The notes beneath the pieces are model-generated. The model had not been told where the DNA came from, did no database searches, and saw only the letters and a list, made by a program, of their open reading frames with translations. 64,000 bases of DNA from assembly GCA_024636785.1 (NCBI GenBank), contig JAGXGK010000015.1:1-64000 (forward strand). Reading direction: 5' to 3'. This document shows positions 17,200-28,122 of the stretch, one piece after another (within the stretch, counting starts at the first letter, position 1; each line of letters opens with the position of its first letter). A program made the position numbers and the translations under genes. Source of the stretch: Gammaproteobacteria bacterium. Lineage in GTDB: Bacteria; Pseudomonadota; Gammaproteobacteria; SZUA-229.

Positions 17200-19689
17200 T
17201 TATGAACGGGTTAGACGCAGGGCATTTAATACGACTAATAAGGAGCTGGCGGACATGCCGATAGCGGCCATCCAGGGGTCAACATGGCCGGTGGCGGCGG
17301 CGGGAATCGCCAGTAGATTGTAACCTAAAGCCCAGCTTAGATTCTGCCGGATGATCTTCAGCGTGCGCCTTGAAATAAGATAACCCGCGTACAGGTGTTC
17401 GACGTGGTTGGAAAGCAGGATTAAGTCGGCGTGGGCGGCGGCAAGCTGGGTACCACTGCCCATAGCGACAGAGACATCGGCACCGGCGAGCACCGGCGCG
17501 TCATTGATGCCGTCGCCGGTCATGGCGACAATGGCGCCGCGCTGCTGCATGCTCTGCACCCGGGCGAGTTTGTCGGCGGGTTTCATGTTGGCGTAGACAT
17601 TGTCGATGCCGACCTGGCTGGCGATGCGCAGTGCGTTGGCTTCGTTGTCACCGGTCATCAGAGTGATGGTTTTGTTTTGCTGTTTGAGTTTTCTGATTAA
17701 TGCCGACGCCTCTTCCCTGAGCTCATCGTCGAACGCGAAGACGGCGACTATTTTGTTATCGGTGGCCAGAGCCACCAGGGTCATTGCGCTGATCTGGTTT
17801 TCTTCCAGCAGCGTCGATGAAATGCTCTGCGCGCAAATCTGGTGAATATAGTTGAGGTTGCCGAGATACCATTGCGTGCCTGCAATTACGCCGTGTACAC
17901 CGGCTCCGGCTTTGTTGTCGAGCTGGCTGACTTTGATCGAGGCATGGGCTTGTTCGGATTCGCCGGCAGCGTGAATCAGGCTTCTGGCCACCGGATGTTC
18001 CGAGCCGGCTTCCAGCGCGGCGGCGATGTGCAGGTGGTGTTCGATGTCGTCGTCAGTCAGTGAAACAGCTTTCACCAGACGGATGTTGCCCTGCGTCAGG
18101 GTGCCGGTTTTATCAAATACAAAATCGCTGGCTCTGCTCAGCGTTTCCAGCGCTGTCGCGCTGGTGGGCAGTAATCCCAGTCTGGCGAGCTGACCGCTGG
18201 CGGCGGTGAAGGCGGCCGGCGTGGCCAGTGACAATGCGCAGGGGCAGGTGACCACCAGAGTGGCAACAGTGATGGCGACCCAGTGCGCGGGGTCGGTCTG
18301 ATACCAGTAAATCGCAACCCCGCCAGCCAGTAATAAAATGATGGTGACAAATTTTGAGGCCAGCCGGTCGGCCATTTTGGCGATGGCGGGTTTTCTGTTC
18401 TGGGCCTCTTCGAGCAGGCGCTGGATAGAGGCGAGCACGGTGTCATCGCCAATTTTGTCGATTTTGACCACCAGTGGACTTTCGGTGTTGGTGCTGCCCC
18501 CGATCACGCTGTCGTTGATGGTTTTGATGACAGGCAGGCTTTCGCCGGTGAGCAGTGATTCATTGATGCCCGAGGTGCCTTCAATGATGGTGCCGTCTAC
18601 CGGGATATGTTCGCCGGGCCTGACCAGCACGTAATCGCCGATAGCGAGTTCGGCCACGGAGAGGTTGATCTGTTTCTGGTGATCGTAACCGCCATCGCTA
18701 TCGACGATGAGTTTGGTGGCTATCGCCGGTTGCAGATTAAGCAGCGCTTCGGTGGCTTCGGCGGTGCGTTTGCGCGCGCCGGACTCGAAATAGCGGGCGG
18801 AGAGCAGGAAGAAGGTAAACATGGCCACCGAATCGAAGTAGATTTCGCCGCTGCCCTGAAAGGTGTGGAGCACACTGGCGGAGAAAGCAATGCCGATGCC
18901 GAGCGCGACCGGCACGTCCATGCCGACGCGTTTGTTTTTCAGGTCGCGCAGGGCGGCGCTGAAAAAGGGACTGGAGGCGAACAGCAGCAGCGGCACCGTG
19001 ACGCCCAGACTCACCCAGCGAAACATCTGTCTAAATGACTCTTCCATGCCCCACCAATCACCGGTGTACAGCGCGACCGCCAGAATCATGATCTGCATGC
19101 CCAGAACCGCAGCGATGCCGATGCGACGCAGCTGCTGTTTTTTCTCTTTCTCGATCACCGCCTGCTGACGGTCGGGATTATAAGGGTGAGCGAGATAACC
19201 GATGCGGGTGATGGATTCGAGAATTTCACTCAGGCTGATGCGATTATTATTCCAGCGCACCCGGGCGCGGTTGTTGGAATAATTGATATTGGCGCTGATC
19301 ACGCCGGGCAGGGCGTTCAAGTGCTGTTCGTTAAGCCAGACGCAGGCGGCGCAGACGATGCCTTCGAGGATGAGCGAAACTTCGCGCACCTGTTCATCAC
19401 CAGTGAGCTCGCTATCCTCAGAAATAAACTGTTTCTGTACCTGTGGGTTGTCGTAAGCCTTGAGCTGTTGCAGAAATTCGGGCACGACTTCCCGGGCCTT
19501 CTGTGAGCGCGTGGTTCTGAATTTATAGAAATCCCCCATGCCGCTGTTGATGATGGATTGCGCCACCGCCTGACAACCATAGCAGCACATGGCTTCATTC
19601 TTGCCATTGATGTTAACCCGGATATCCAGTCCATCTGGAACAGGTAAACCACAATGAAAGCAAGGACTTTCAGGTGAGTTGTGTGTCAT
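17200..19689 (-). CDS. ccoI: Copper-translocating P-type ATPase for cbb3 oxidase maturation (CcoI/FixI)
   Basis: CFHCGLPVP, MCCYGCQAVA, HMA domain, TCPCALSLATP, DKTGTLT, TGDGINDAPVL; next to ccoS. Confidence 0.96.
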   Translation of the reverse strand: MTHNSPESPCFHCGLPVPDGLDIRVNINGKNEAMCCYGCQAVAQSIINSGMGDFYKFRTTRSQKAREVVPEFLQQLKAYDNPQVQKQFISEDSELTGDEQVREVSLILEGIVCAACVWLNEQHLNALPGVISANINYSNNRARVRWNNNRISLSEILESITRIGYLAHPYNPDRQQAVIEKEKKQQLRRIGIAAVLGMQIMILAVALYTGDWWGMEESFRQMFRWVSLGVTVPLLLFASSPFFSAALRDLKNKRVGMDVPVALGIGIAFSASVLHTFQGSGEIYFDSVAMFTFFLLSARYFESGARKRTAEATEALLNLQPAIATKLIVDSDGGYDHQKQINLSVAELAIGDYVLVRPGEHIPVDGTIIEGTSGINESLLTGESLPVIKTINDSVIGGSTNTESPLVVKIDKIGDDTVLASIQRLLEEAQNRKPAIAKMADRLASKFVTIILLLAGGVAIYWYQTDPAHWVAITVATLVVTCPCALSLATPAAFTAASGQLARLGLLPTSATALETLSRASDFVFDKTGTLTQGNIRLVKAVSLTDDDIEHHLHIAAALEAGSEHPVARSLIHAAGESEQAHASIKVSQLDNKAGAGVHGVIAGTQWYLGNLNYIHQICAQSISSTLLEENQISAMTLVALATDNKIVAVFAFDDELREEASALIRKLKQQNKTITLMTGDNEANALRIASQVGIDNVYANMKPADKLARVQSMQQRGAIVAMTGDGINDAPVLAGADVSVAMGSGTQLAAAHADLILLSNHVEHLYAGYLISRRTLKIIRQNLSWALGYNLLAIPAAATGHVDPWMAAIGMSASSLLVVLNALRLTRS

Positions 19690-19879
19690 TGGGCGGATTT
19701 TTTCATAAAATAAACATATTTTACGGCTTGAGGTTCTAAATTACTGCAAAGGGTGTTCTAATTACGAAAGGAACTATTTTGCGGTTTATATTTAAGTATG
19801 CAGTTTATATGAAGTGTGCAAAAGCTACACAGCATGGATTTGTGAAATCTGCTTGTTTGGGTCAGGAATCAGTAAAAAC

Positions 19880-20650
19880 ATGAATGAAGTCAACAAACCT
19901 CAATTAGTTACTTTTGACCGGCTTAAAGTTTCCTGTGCTCAGTGTAATTTAAATGAGCTCTGTTTTCCTCACGGCATGAGTCCCGAGGAGATGGGTTCCC
20001 TGGATGCGGTAGTCGAACAGCGTAAACCCCTGCAAAAAAATGATCACCTGTATCGTGAAGGAGATGCTTCGAACGCCATCTACGCCGTGCGCTCAGGCAG
20101 CGTGAAAACGCTGGTTGAAAGTCCCAATGGCGATGAGCAGATCGTCGGCTTTCATTTGCCGGGCGAGCTTCTGGGGCTGGATGGTTTCATGGAGGGCGGT
20201 CATACCTGCACGGCGATTGCTCTGGAAACAACCAGTGTCTGTGTCATTCCCATGCTTAAACTGGAGGAAATGTGTGGTGTGCTTCCGGGTTTGCAGCATC
20301 AGATGAACCGTATTATGAGCAAGGTGGTGACAGAGGATCATTTGATGTTGCTGATGCTAGGCAAGATGAGTGCCGAGGAAAAAATTGCTACTTTCATGTT
20401 AAGTATTTCCCGTCGTATGAAGGAGCGTCACTGGAAAGCCTCAGAATTCGTATTAAGTATGCCGCGACAGGATATTGCGAATTATCTGGGTCTGGCCGTG
20501 GAGACCGTGAGTCGGTTATTTGCGCAGTATCAGGAAGCGGGCATCATCAAGGTTGATCGACGCCGTATCAGCATTCTTGATCTGCCAAGACTGAAGACCA
20601 TAGTCGGTGAAAATGACGGCGCTAAAACAGTAAAAGGCCATAAAGGCTAA
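19880..20650 (+). CDS. fnr: Fnr/Anr-type oxygen-sensing transcriptional regulator
   Basis: N-terminal Fe-S Cys cluster CAQCNLNELC, cNMP-binding fold, C-terminal HTH PRQDIANYLGLAVETVSRLFAQYQEAGII; start at internal ATG 19880. Confidence 0.95.
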   Translation: MNEVNKPQLVTFDRLKVSCAQCNLNELCFPHGMSPEEMGSLDAVVEQRKPLQKNDHLYREGDASNAIYAVRSGSVKTLVESPNGDEQIVGFHLPGELLGLDGFMEGGHTCTAIALETTSVCVIPMLKLEEMCGVLPGLQHQMNRIMSKVVTEDHLMLLMLGKMSAEEKIATFMLSISRRMKERHWKASEFVLSMPRQDIANYLGLAVETVSRLFAQYQEAGIIKVDRRRISILDLPRLKTIVGENDGAKTVKGHKG

Positions 20651-20750
20651 TCGGGAAATTCCATAAACAGATCGCTTTCTCCCTCGGAAAAATTCTCCGT
20701 GAAATCAAACATACTGCGCGATCTCCGCACAAATTTATCAAGTGTCCGGG

Positions 20751-22142
20751 CTAAATGACTTTTGAAAAGCGCTGTTTAAGGCTGTCTTTCGGTAAATAGC
20801 GGTCGAATTGCATGCAGATGGTGCGTGCCAGCAGGCGACCGGAAGGAGTTACTTCAATATGGTGCTCGTCCATGGTGATCAGGCCGTCTTTTGCCATAGC
20901 TTCTAATTCTGCCAGCGCAGTGGCAAAATATTTTTCAAATTCTATTCTCCATTTTTGTTCGATCTGTTTTATCTCCAGGCGGTTGTTGCACATCAGCTGA
21001 TTAATGATTTCGCGCCGTAAAATATCATCAGCTTCCAGTTCTATGCCCCGGAAAATGGGAATTTCATTGCGATTCAGACAGGCTTTGTATTCTTCAATGG
21101 TTCTGACATTCTGTGAATAATTGTCACCGATGCTGCTGATGGCGGTAATGCCCATGGCAACAATGTCGCAGTCGGCGTGGGTGGAATAGCCCTGAAAATT
21201 CCGATGCAGCTGGCCTTCCTGCTGGGCTTTGGTTAGATCATCGCTCTGTTTGGCAAAGTGATCCATGCCGATGTAGGCATAACCGGCGCGTTGTAAGGTG
21301 TCGATAGTGAGCTGGAGGATCTTTAACTTTTCGGCAGCGTCGGGCAGCTCATCTTCATTGATGCGCCGCTGGGGTTTGAACATGTGGGGAAGATGTGCAT
21401 AGTTATAAACAGCAATGCGATCGGGGCCGGCTTCAATGGTCGCCTGCAGGGTTTTTTCAAAGCTCTGTACGGTCTGTTTGGGCAGGCCATACATTAAATC
21501 CAGGTTGATAGAGTGAAAGTTATTCTTGCGCGCGGCGTCAATAACCCGGTTAATCTGTTGCTCTGACTGTACCCGGTTAACGGCCTGCTGCACCTCAGGG
21601 TCGAAGTCCTGTACGCCGAAACTGATGCGATTGAAGCCAATTTTACGCAGTTGCGCAATGCGTTCTTCATCGACGGTGCGAGGGTCAACTTCAATGCTGA
21701 ATTCGCCGGAGTCGTTGTCAGGGATATTAAAATGCTGTTTTAGCGTATCAAATATATCGCTGATGGCAGCATCATCGAGAAATGTCGGCGTGCCGCCGCC
21801 CCAGTGAATCTGGGTGACGCTACGGTCTTTGTCGAACAATGCGCCTTGCAGAGCAATCTCTTTTTTCAGCAGATCAACATAAGCCGGTGCTTTGCCTTTG
21901 TCCTTGGTGATGATTTTGCTGCATCCACAGTAATAGCAGATGGTGTCACAAAAAGGAATGTGTAGATAAAGCGATAAGGAGGAGGGAATCGGATCATTGT
22001 TGCTGTTATCCACCCATTCCAGATAATCACTGTGTCCATAGTCAGTGCTGAACTGTACCGCTGTCGGATAAGAGGTGTAACGAGGCCCAGAGCAATCGTA
22101 GCGACTGATTAAATCTTTGTCGAAAATGACTTGATTGTTCAT
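20751..22142 (-). CDS. hemN: Oxygen-independent coproporphyrinogen III oxidase
   Basis: Radical SAM motif PFCDTICYYCGCSKI, IHWGGGTPTFL, YSTHADCDIVAMGITAISSIGDNYSQN. Confidence 0.97.
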   Translation of the reverse strand: MNNQVIFDKDLISRYDCSGPRYTSYPTAVQFSTDYGHSDYLEWVDNSNNDPIPSSLSLYLHIPFCDTICYYCGCSKIITKDKGKAPAYVDLLKKEIALQGALFDKDRSVTQIHWGGGTPTFLDDAAISDIFDTLKQHFNIPDNDSGEFSIEVDPRTVDEERIAQLRKIGFNRISFGVQDFDPEVQQAVNRVQSEQQINRVIDAARKNNFHSINLDLMYGLPKQTVQSFEKTLQATIEAGPDRIAVYNYAHLPHMFKPQRRINEDELPDAAEKLKILQLTIDTLQRAGYAYIGMDHFAKQSDDLTKAQQEGQLHRNFQGYSTHADCDIVAMGITAISSIGDNYSQNVRTIEEYKACLNRNEIPIFRGIELEADDILRREIINQLMCNNRLEIKQIEQKWRIEFEKYFATALAELEAMAKDGLITMDEHHIEVTPSGRLLARTICMQFDRYLPKDSLKQRFSKVI

Positions 22143-22195
22143 ATGTTTCTCGTAAATAAAGTAAAAAAATTATACATAGGTTGTTATGATTAACC

Positions 22196-22209
22196 GTGAC
22201 TTGCATCAA
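22196..22209. promoter_or_regulatory. Candidate FNR/ANR box upstream of hemN
   Basis: GTGAC-TTGC-ATCAA vs TTGAT-N4-ATCAA (8 of 10 positions); ~55 bp upstream of the hemN start. Confidence 0.45.
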
Positions 22210-22275
22210 ATCCGGTCGATTATTCTTAAGGTTGTAACGGCTTCTGTTTTTTCACAATAGCCAAAACAATAAAAA

Positions 22276-22289
22276 TTGATTCATGTCAT
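22276..22289. promoter_or_regulatory. Candidate second FNR/ANR box in hemN-ccoN intergenic region
   Basis: TTGAT-TCAT-GTCAT vs TTGAT-N4-ATCAA (8 of 10). Confidence 0.35.
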
Positions 22290-22568
22290 GTTTAGATGTG
22301 AAAGGTTATTAGACTCAGTATTTTATTTTGAATTGATAATCAGGTTATGGTTTAATTCCTTTCGATATATACGCCTAAATAAATAGTGGTATTTATTATT
22401 TGCGGATTGATGCCTGTTGGCTATGGCGATTAACGATAGGGACTACAATTTAGGGGTTTTGTTTCTGCTCCATCCGGTAGCTTAGTCGTTTTAGATCGTA
22501 TAAAATTACGCGGCTTTAGACACATTTTAAAATAATAACGGTTCTCAGGAACGCAAAAGGATGCATCT

Positions 22569-23993
22569 ATGAATGATGAAAGCATGACCTATAACTATAC
22601 GGTCGTCAGGCAATTTGCCGTGATGACAGTTATTTGGGGTATTGTGGGTATGACTGTTGGCGTATTAATCGCATCTCAGATGGCCTGGCCCGCAATGAAT
22701 TTTGATACCCCGTGGCTGTCCTTTGGTCGTCTACGGCCTCTACACACCAATGCAGTTGTATTTGCCTTTGGTGGTTCGGCTCTGTTTGCAACCTCCTACT
22801 ATGTAGTGCAGCGAACCTGTCATGTGCGATTGTTTGCACCCAAACTGGCCGCATTTACCTTCTGGGGCTGGATGACAGTCATCCTGCTAGCCGTTATTAC
22901 TCTACCGCTGGGTATTACTTCCACGAAAGAATATGCCGAGCTGGAGTGGCCGATAGATATTCTCATTACCATTGTCTGGGTCAGTTATGCAGTGGTGTTT
23001 TTTGGTACCATCGCCAAGCGTAAGGTTAAGCATATTTATGTGGCGAACTGGTTTTTTGGTGCGTTTATTCTCACTGTGGCTATGTTGCATGTTGTGAACA
23101 GCGCATCAGTACCAGTAACGTTTTTTAAATCCTACTCTGCCTATGCCGGTGTGCAGGATGCCATGATCCAGTGGTGGTATGGGCATAATGCGGTTGGGTT
23201 TTTTCTGACAGCCGGCTTTTTGGGTATCATGTATTATTTCCTGCCCAAGCAGGCTGAGCGTCCGGTTTACTCCTATCGCCTGTCAGTAGTCCATTTCTGG
23301 GCTTTATCGTTCACTTATATCTGGGCGGGTCCTCATCATCTGCACTACACAGCACTGCCTGACTGGACGCAATCTCTGGGCATGGTTTTCTCCTTAATTC
23401 TACTGGCGCCTTCCTGGGGCGGTATGATTAACGGCATGATGACCCTTTCCGGTTCCTGGGAAAAATTGCGTACCGATCCCATTCTTAAATTTATGATTGT
23501 TTCGGTTTCGTTCTACGGCATGTCGACATTCGAAGGCCCGATGATGGCCATCAAGACAGTCAATGCACTGTCACATTACACTGACTGGACTATTGGTCAT
23601 GTACATTCAGGCGCTTTAGGCTGGGTGGCGTTCATTACTATCGGCGCGATTTACTTTTTGATTCCACGTCTATTCGGCGCTGAAATGTACAGTAAGAAAC
23701 TGATGGAAATACATTTCTGGATCGCGACTATCGGTATCGTGCTGTACATTACTTCGATGTGGACATCGGGCATTATGCAAGGCCTGATGTGGCGTGCAGT
23801 TAATGACGACGGCACCTTAACCTACAGCTTTGTAGAAAGTGTGCAGGCAATGCACCCCTTCTATGTGGTTCGGTTCCTCGGTGGTGTACTGTTCCTGACC
23901 GGTATGCTGATCATGGCCTATAACGTATTTAAAACCATTGCCAGACGCCAGCCGGTGGTAGCGACCATTCCTGCACCCGCTGCAGCGCACTAG
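22569..23993 (+). CDS. ccoN: cbb3-type cytochrome c oxidase subunit I
   Basis: [83 protein letters not shown]. Confidence 0.98.
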   Translation: MNDESMTYNYTVVRQFAVMTVIWGIVGMTVGVLIASQMAWPAMNFDTPWLSFGRLRPLHTNAVVFAFGGSALFATSYYVVQRTCHVRLFAPKLAAFTFWGWMTVILLAVITLPLGITSTKEYAELEWPIDILITIVWVSYAVVFFGTIAKRKVKHIYVANWFFGAFILTVAMLHVVNSASVPVTFFKSYSAYAGVQDAMIQWWYGHNAVGFFLTAGFLGIMYYFLPKQAERPVYSYRLSVVHFWALSFTYIWAGPHHLHYTALPDWTQSLGMVFSLILLAPSWGGMINGMMTLSGSWEKLRTDPILKFMIVSVSFYGMSTFEGPMMAIKTVNALSHYTDWTIGHVHSGALGWVAFITIGAIYFLIPRLFGAEMYSKKLMEIHFWIATIGIVLYITSMWTSGIMQGLMWRAVNDDGTLTYSFVESVQAMHPFYVVRFLGGVLFLTGMLIMAYNVFKTIARRQPVVATIPAPAAAH

Positions 23994-24004
23994 GAGAAGC
24001 AGAT

Positions 24005-24616
24005 ATGTCATTACAGGATAAAGCAGAAACAAAAGTAGGCGTACTGATTGTGCTGTCACTCGTAGTCGTTCTGTGGGGCGGACTCGCTCAGATTGTGCCG
24101 CTGTTCTTTCAGAACTCAACAACAGAACCAGTTGAAGGGTTGAGACCCTATACCGCACTGCAGTTGTCGGGTCGTGATATCTATATTCGAGAAGGCTGCG
24201 TAGGTTGCCATTCTCAGATGATTCGCCCCTTCCGTGCCGAAACTGAGCGTTATGGTCATTATTCAGTTGCCGGTGAATTTGTTTATGATCGTCCATTTCT
24301 CTGGGGTTCAAAACGTACCGGCCCGGATTTGCATCGCGTCGGTGATCGCTATTCCGATGAATGGCATCGTGCTCATTTGATCAATCCCCGTGACCTGGTG
24401 CCTGAGTCTATTATGCCCAGTTATCCCTGGCTGGATGAAAATAAACTGGATGACGATTCCATTCAGGCTAAGATGAGAACTTTGATCTCGTTAGGTGTGC
24501 CATATACCGAAGATGATGTGGCAAATGCGACGGCGGCCATCAAAGACAAGACAGAAATGGATGCCGTGATTGCCTATCTACAGTCTCTGGGCGTCCAGCT
24601 AAAAGTGCGTCGATGA
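24005..24616 (+). CDS. ccoO: cbb3-type cytochrome c oxidase subunit II
   Basis: One c-heme motif [53 protein letters not shown]. Confidence 0.98.
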   Translation: MSLQDKAETKVGVLIVLSLVVVLWGGLAQIVPLFFQNSTTEPVEGLRPYTALQLSGRDIYIREGCVGCHSQMIRPFRAETERYGHYSVAGEFVYDRPFLWGSKRTGPDLHRVGDRYSDEWHRAHLINPRDLVPESIMPSYPWLDENKLDDDSIQAKMRTLISLGVPYTEDDVANATAAIKDKTEMDAVIAYLQSLGVQLKVRR

Positions 24617-24816
24617 GTACTACTACAATACAAATAATCTGGACCGTCGCTGCCTTTGTCATATTTGTCGCCATCGTAATATGGGCGTGGAGCGGCGGCC
24701 GTAAAGATGAATTCGAGAAAGCGGCACGTATGGCCATGGATGACGATAAACCCATTAGTGATAATGAACCAGGTGACGATCAACCCATTAGTAATAATGA
24801 TAAAAATAAGGAGTAA
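24613..24816 (+). CDS. ccoQ: cbb3-type oxidase subunit CcoQ
   Basis: Small TM protein overlapping the ccoO stop: [40 protein letters not shown]. Confidence 0.9.
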   Translation: MSTTTIQIIWTVAAFVIFVAIVIWAWSGGRKDEFEKAARMAMDDDKPISDNEPGDDQPISNNDKNKE

Positions 24817-24818
24817 AC

Positions 24819-25730
24819 ATGTCTGACTTTAATAGCGAGTTCTGGAGCTGGTTTATTAGCGCTATAGTCGTAGGTGGCTTTGTCTGGATGCTTTATCTGC
24901 TTCAGATAAACAACAAGGTTGAGCTGCCTGCAGATGGCAAAGCGAAACCCACGGGGCATATCTGGGATGAAGATCTCGAGGAATTAAATAATCCCTTACC
25001 GCGCTGGTGGCTGTATATGTTTTATATCACCATCGTATTCGGGGTGGTATATCTAATCCTGTACCCGGGGATGGGTACTTTTAAAGGCGTACTGGGCTGG
25101 ACTCAGATTTCAGAATATGAAACCGCAGTAGCTAAAGCAGAGGCTGAGTTTGGACCTCTCTACGAGAGGTATCTGAATGAAGATCTAGCGGTATTGGCCG
25201 CAGATGATGATGCCTTGAAGACAGGCGAACGTTTATTCGTCAACTATTGCTCAACTTGTCATGGCTCTGACGCACGCGGTGCGAGAGGCTTCCCCAATTT
25301 ACGTGATCATGACTGGCTATATGGTGGCGAGCCTGAGACTATAAAGGCGACTATTCTGCACGGCAGAACGGGTGCGATGCCTTCCTGGGAAGGTGCTCTT
25401 GGTGGTGAAGAGGGTGTTGCTCAGGTCGCAGAATATGTTGAGCAACTCGTCGGTCGTGAGGTAGATGATGAAGTGGCTGCTGCGGGTAAGACTAAATACG
25501 ATATGTTCTGTGTAGGTTGCCATCAGGCCGACGGTACAGGCAGTCAGGCAGTGGGTGCGCCCAACCTGACGGATAATATCTGGTTATATGGCGGTAGTAA
25601 AAAGGTCATTAAGCAGTCGATTGCCAAAGGTCGCAATGGTCGAATGCCCGCCCATGCGGATTTCCTCGGCGAAGCCAAAGTGCACATTCTAGCGGCGTAT
25701 ATATATAGCCTGTCACAGGAAAATAAATAG
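24819..25730 (+). CDS. ccoP: cbb3-type cytochrome c oxidase subunit III (diheme)
   Basis: Two c-heme motifs CSTCH and CVGCH; HIWDEDLEELNNPLPRWWLYMFYITIVFGVVYLILYPGMG. Confidence 0.98.
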   Translation: MSDFNSEFWSWFISAIVVGGFVWMLYLLQINNKVELPADGKAKPTGHIWDEDLEELNNPLPRWWLYMFYITIVFGVVYLILYPGMGTFKGVLGWTQISEYETAVAKAEAEFGPLYERYLNEDLAVLAADDDALKTGERLFVNYCSTCHGSDARGARGFPNLRDHDWLYGGEPETIKATILHGRTGAMPSWEGALGGEEGVAQVAEYVEQLVGREVDDEVAAAGKTKYDMFCVGCHQADGTGSQAVGAPNLTDNIWLYGGSKKVIKQSIAKGRNGRMPAHADFLGEAKVHILAAYIYSLSQENK

Positions 25731-25785
25731 TGGAATGCGTCTAAATTTTACTGGCCAAAAAATCAGGTTCGTGTAATATCTGACC

Positions 25786-26028
25786 ATGGCAAATGTAAAT
25801 GTAACACAAAGAATCGTCTCAATACTGTGGCCATCTTTTATCACGGCCGGTATTGCGACGATCATCTTTTTCACCGCTTTTGATCCCAGTATTATTTTTA
25901 TCGACTATGACATCAGTCGTTTAGGTGCTTACACAATAGGCTTCTTCATTTTCTGGCTATTCGGTGTGCTTAACTCCATGGCTACCTGCTTCTTTTTGAA
26001 GCCATGTAAAGTTTCAGAAAAATCCTGA
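25786..26028 (+). CDS. Small two-TM protein between ccoP and ccoG, function unknown
   Basis: 80 aa: VTQRIVSILWPSFITAGIATIIFFTAFDPSIIF...YTIGFFIFWLFGVLNSMATCFFLKPC; same strand, inside cco cluster. Confidence 0.7.
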   Translation: MANVNVTQRIVSILWPSFITAGIATIIFFTAFDPSIIFIDYDISRLGAYTIGFFIFWLFGVLNSMATCFFLKPCKVSEKS

Positions 26029-26136
26029 TTCTGAATCACTTCTTTAGAATTTTAGATAGTGGCCAAATGTGGTTAAACTATTTTTACTTCCTGTATAATA
26101 GAATCCGCTAATACTCTAATGTTTTTTTGGTAATCA

Positions 26137-27573
26137 ATGACCGAATCCTCTAAAAAAGACCCTGTACCTAATGCATCGCAAGCGAATCGAGCTGCATCCT
26201 CCCAGACTGAAATAGAGCAGTCCTTATACGCCAAGCGGGAAAAAATCTACCCGCGTGAAGTGCATGGCCTGTTTGCCGCTCTTCGAGTGCTGGGCGTTTT
26301 TGTATTATTGGGTTTGTACTACGTTTTGCCGTGGTTGGAGTGGGAAGGTACTCAAATTGTCCTTTTTGATCTGCCGGAAAGGAAATTTCATATCTTTGGC
26401 GCCGTCTTCTGGCCACAGGATTTCTTTTATCTGGCGCTGCTGCTAATTATCGCCGCCTTGTCCCTGTTTTTCTTTACCGCCCTGGCCGGGCGCTTATGGT
26501 GCGGTTTCGCCTGTCCGCAGACCGTCTGGACAGAAGTTTTTCTATGGATTGAAAGAAAAATCGAAGGTGATCGCTCTCAGCAAATGAAGCTGGACAAGGC
26601 GCCACTTACAGTCAGAAAGTTCAGAATCAAGGCTACCAAGCACGCCATCTGGATTATTTTTTCTTTATATACAGGTCTGACTTTTGTTGGTTATTTCTCG
26701 CCGATGAGAGAACTGGCCGTCAACGTGATTAATCTTAATTTGGGCTCCTGGGAATGGTTCTGGATCATCTTCTACGGTGCCGCTACCTATGGTAATGCCG
26801 GCTGGCTGCGTGAGCAGGTCTGCATTTATATGTGCCCCTATGCGCGTTTTCAAAGTACCATGATTGACAGCGATACGCTGATTATCTCTTTCGATACCAA
26901 TCGCGGCGAACCGCGCGGTAGACGTAAGAAAAACATTGATTATAAAGCAGAAGGGCTGGGCGACTGTATCGACTGCACCATCTGTGTGCAGGTCTGTCCT
27001 ACCGGCATAGATATTCGTGATGGCTTGCAATATGAGTGCATCGGTTGTGCGGCGTGCATTGATGCCTGTGATGATGTTATGGAAAAGATGGATTATCCAA
27101 AGGGTCTGATCCGCTACACCACAGAAAGTATACTGGAAGGCTCAACCGCCCATTTTTTGCGGCCTCGAATTATTGTCTATGGTGTTATCCTGCTGGCTAT
27201 CATCGTCGGTACTTTCTATGCGATCTCCCAGCGAGAACCTTTGGCGCTGGATGTGATTCGAGACCGGAACACGTTGTATCGTGAGACCAATGAAGGCCTG
27301 GTAGAAAATGTATATATCGTGAAAGTAATGAACAAGGAGAATGAGCGCCGGCGTTATTATTTATCGGCTACAGGTATCGATGGTATGAAGATTGATATGG
27401 ATCGACCATTTATCGAAGTTGACGCCGGCAGTGTGGAAGAGGTTGCAATCAGGGCAAAAGTTGATCCGGAGAACCTGGCTAAGCGAAGTAGTACCATTCA
27501 ATTCATCATACGGGCGGAACACAGAGACGATCTGGTTATCAGTGAAGAAGCGCGTTTTATAGGGCCCTTGTAA
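26137..27573 (+). CDS. ccoG: cbb3 oxidase accessory protein CcoG (polyferredoxin-type)
   Basis: CGFACPQTVWTEVFLWIERKIEGDR, 4Fe-4S motifs CIDCTICVQVCPTGIDIRDGLQYECIGCAACIDACD. Confidence 0.97.
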   Translation: MTESSKKDPVPNASQANRAASSQTEIEQSLYAKREKIYPREVHGLFAALRVLGVFVLLGLYYVLPWLEWEGTQIVLFDLPERKFHIFGAVFWPQDFFYLALLLIIAALSLFFFTALAGRLWCGFACPQTVWTEVFLWIERKIEGDRSQQMKLDKAPLTVRKFRIKATKHAIWIIFSLYTGLTFVGYFSPMRELAVNVINLNLGSWEWFWIIFYGAATYGNAGWLREQVCIYMCPYARFQSTMIDSDTLIISFDTNRGEPRGRRKKNIDYKAEGLGDCIDCTICVQVCPTGIDIRDGLQYECIGCAACIDACDDVMEKMDYPKGLIRYTTESILEGSTAHFLRPRIIVYGVILLAIIVGTFYAISQREPLALDVIRDRNTLYRETNEGLVENVYIVKVMNKENERRRYYLSATGIDGMKIDMDRPFIEVDAGSVEEVAIRAKVDPENLAKRSSTIQFIIRAEHRDDLVISEEARFIGPL

Positions 27574-28101
27574 ATGAATATTAGTAATACAGACGAATTT
27601 CCATGGTACCGATATCCGATGGTGTGGATGATGCTGGTGATCCCGTTCTCGGCAGTAGTTATGGGTGTTATTATGATCTGGCTTGCGGTCGCTACTGACG
27701 ACGGTCTGGTCAAAGATGATTATTACAAACAGGGTAAGGCGATTAATCTTGATTTACATCGTGACATTCAGGCTCAGGAAATGAATATTACCGCCGCTCT
27801 GGAAATGAATAAATCAGAGGGACTGACTCGGGTTAATCTGGCTTTAAACAAGGGTGAGCTGGAAATTTATCCTGATACGCTTCAATTAAAGCTGCTATAC
27901 GCCACAAAAGCGGGCAACGACGTACAGCTGGAACTCAACCACGGACAGAAAGATCAATATATCGGCATCATCAAGCAACCGCTCATTCCGGGTAAATGGT
28001 ACCTTGAACTCAGCGACGGCGAGTGGCGATTGAATGGCCATCTGAACGTTGCTGACCACCAGGTTGAACTTTTACTTACTCCCTGGAATCTAGCTCTGTG
28101 A
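27574..28101 (+). CDS. ccoH: FixH/CcoH family protein
   Basis: WYRYPMVWMMLVIPFSAVVMGVIMIWLAVATDDGLVKDDYYKQGKAINLDLHRD; directly follows ccoG. Confidence 0.92.
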   Translation: MNISNTDEFPWYRYPMVWMMLVIPFSAVVMGVIMIWLAVATDDGLVKDDYYKQGKAINLDLHRDIQAQEMNITAALEMNKSEGLTRVNLALNKGELEIYPDTLQLKLLYATKAGNDVQLELNHGQKDQYIGIIKQPLIPGKWYLELSDGEWRLNGHLNVADHQVELLLTPWNLAL

Positions 28102-28122
28102 ATTAATATAGGTAAAAAGTTC

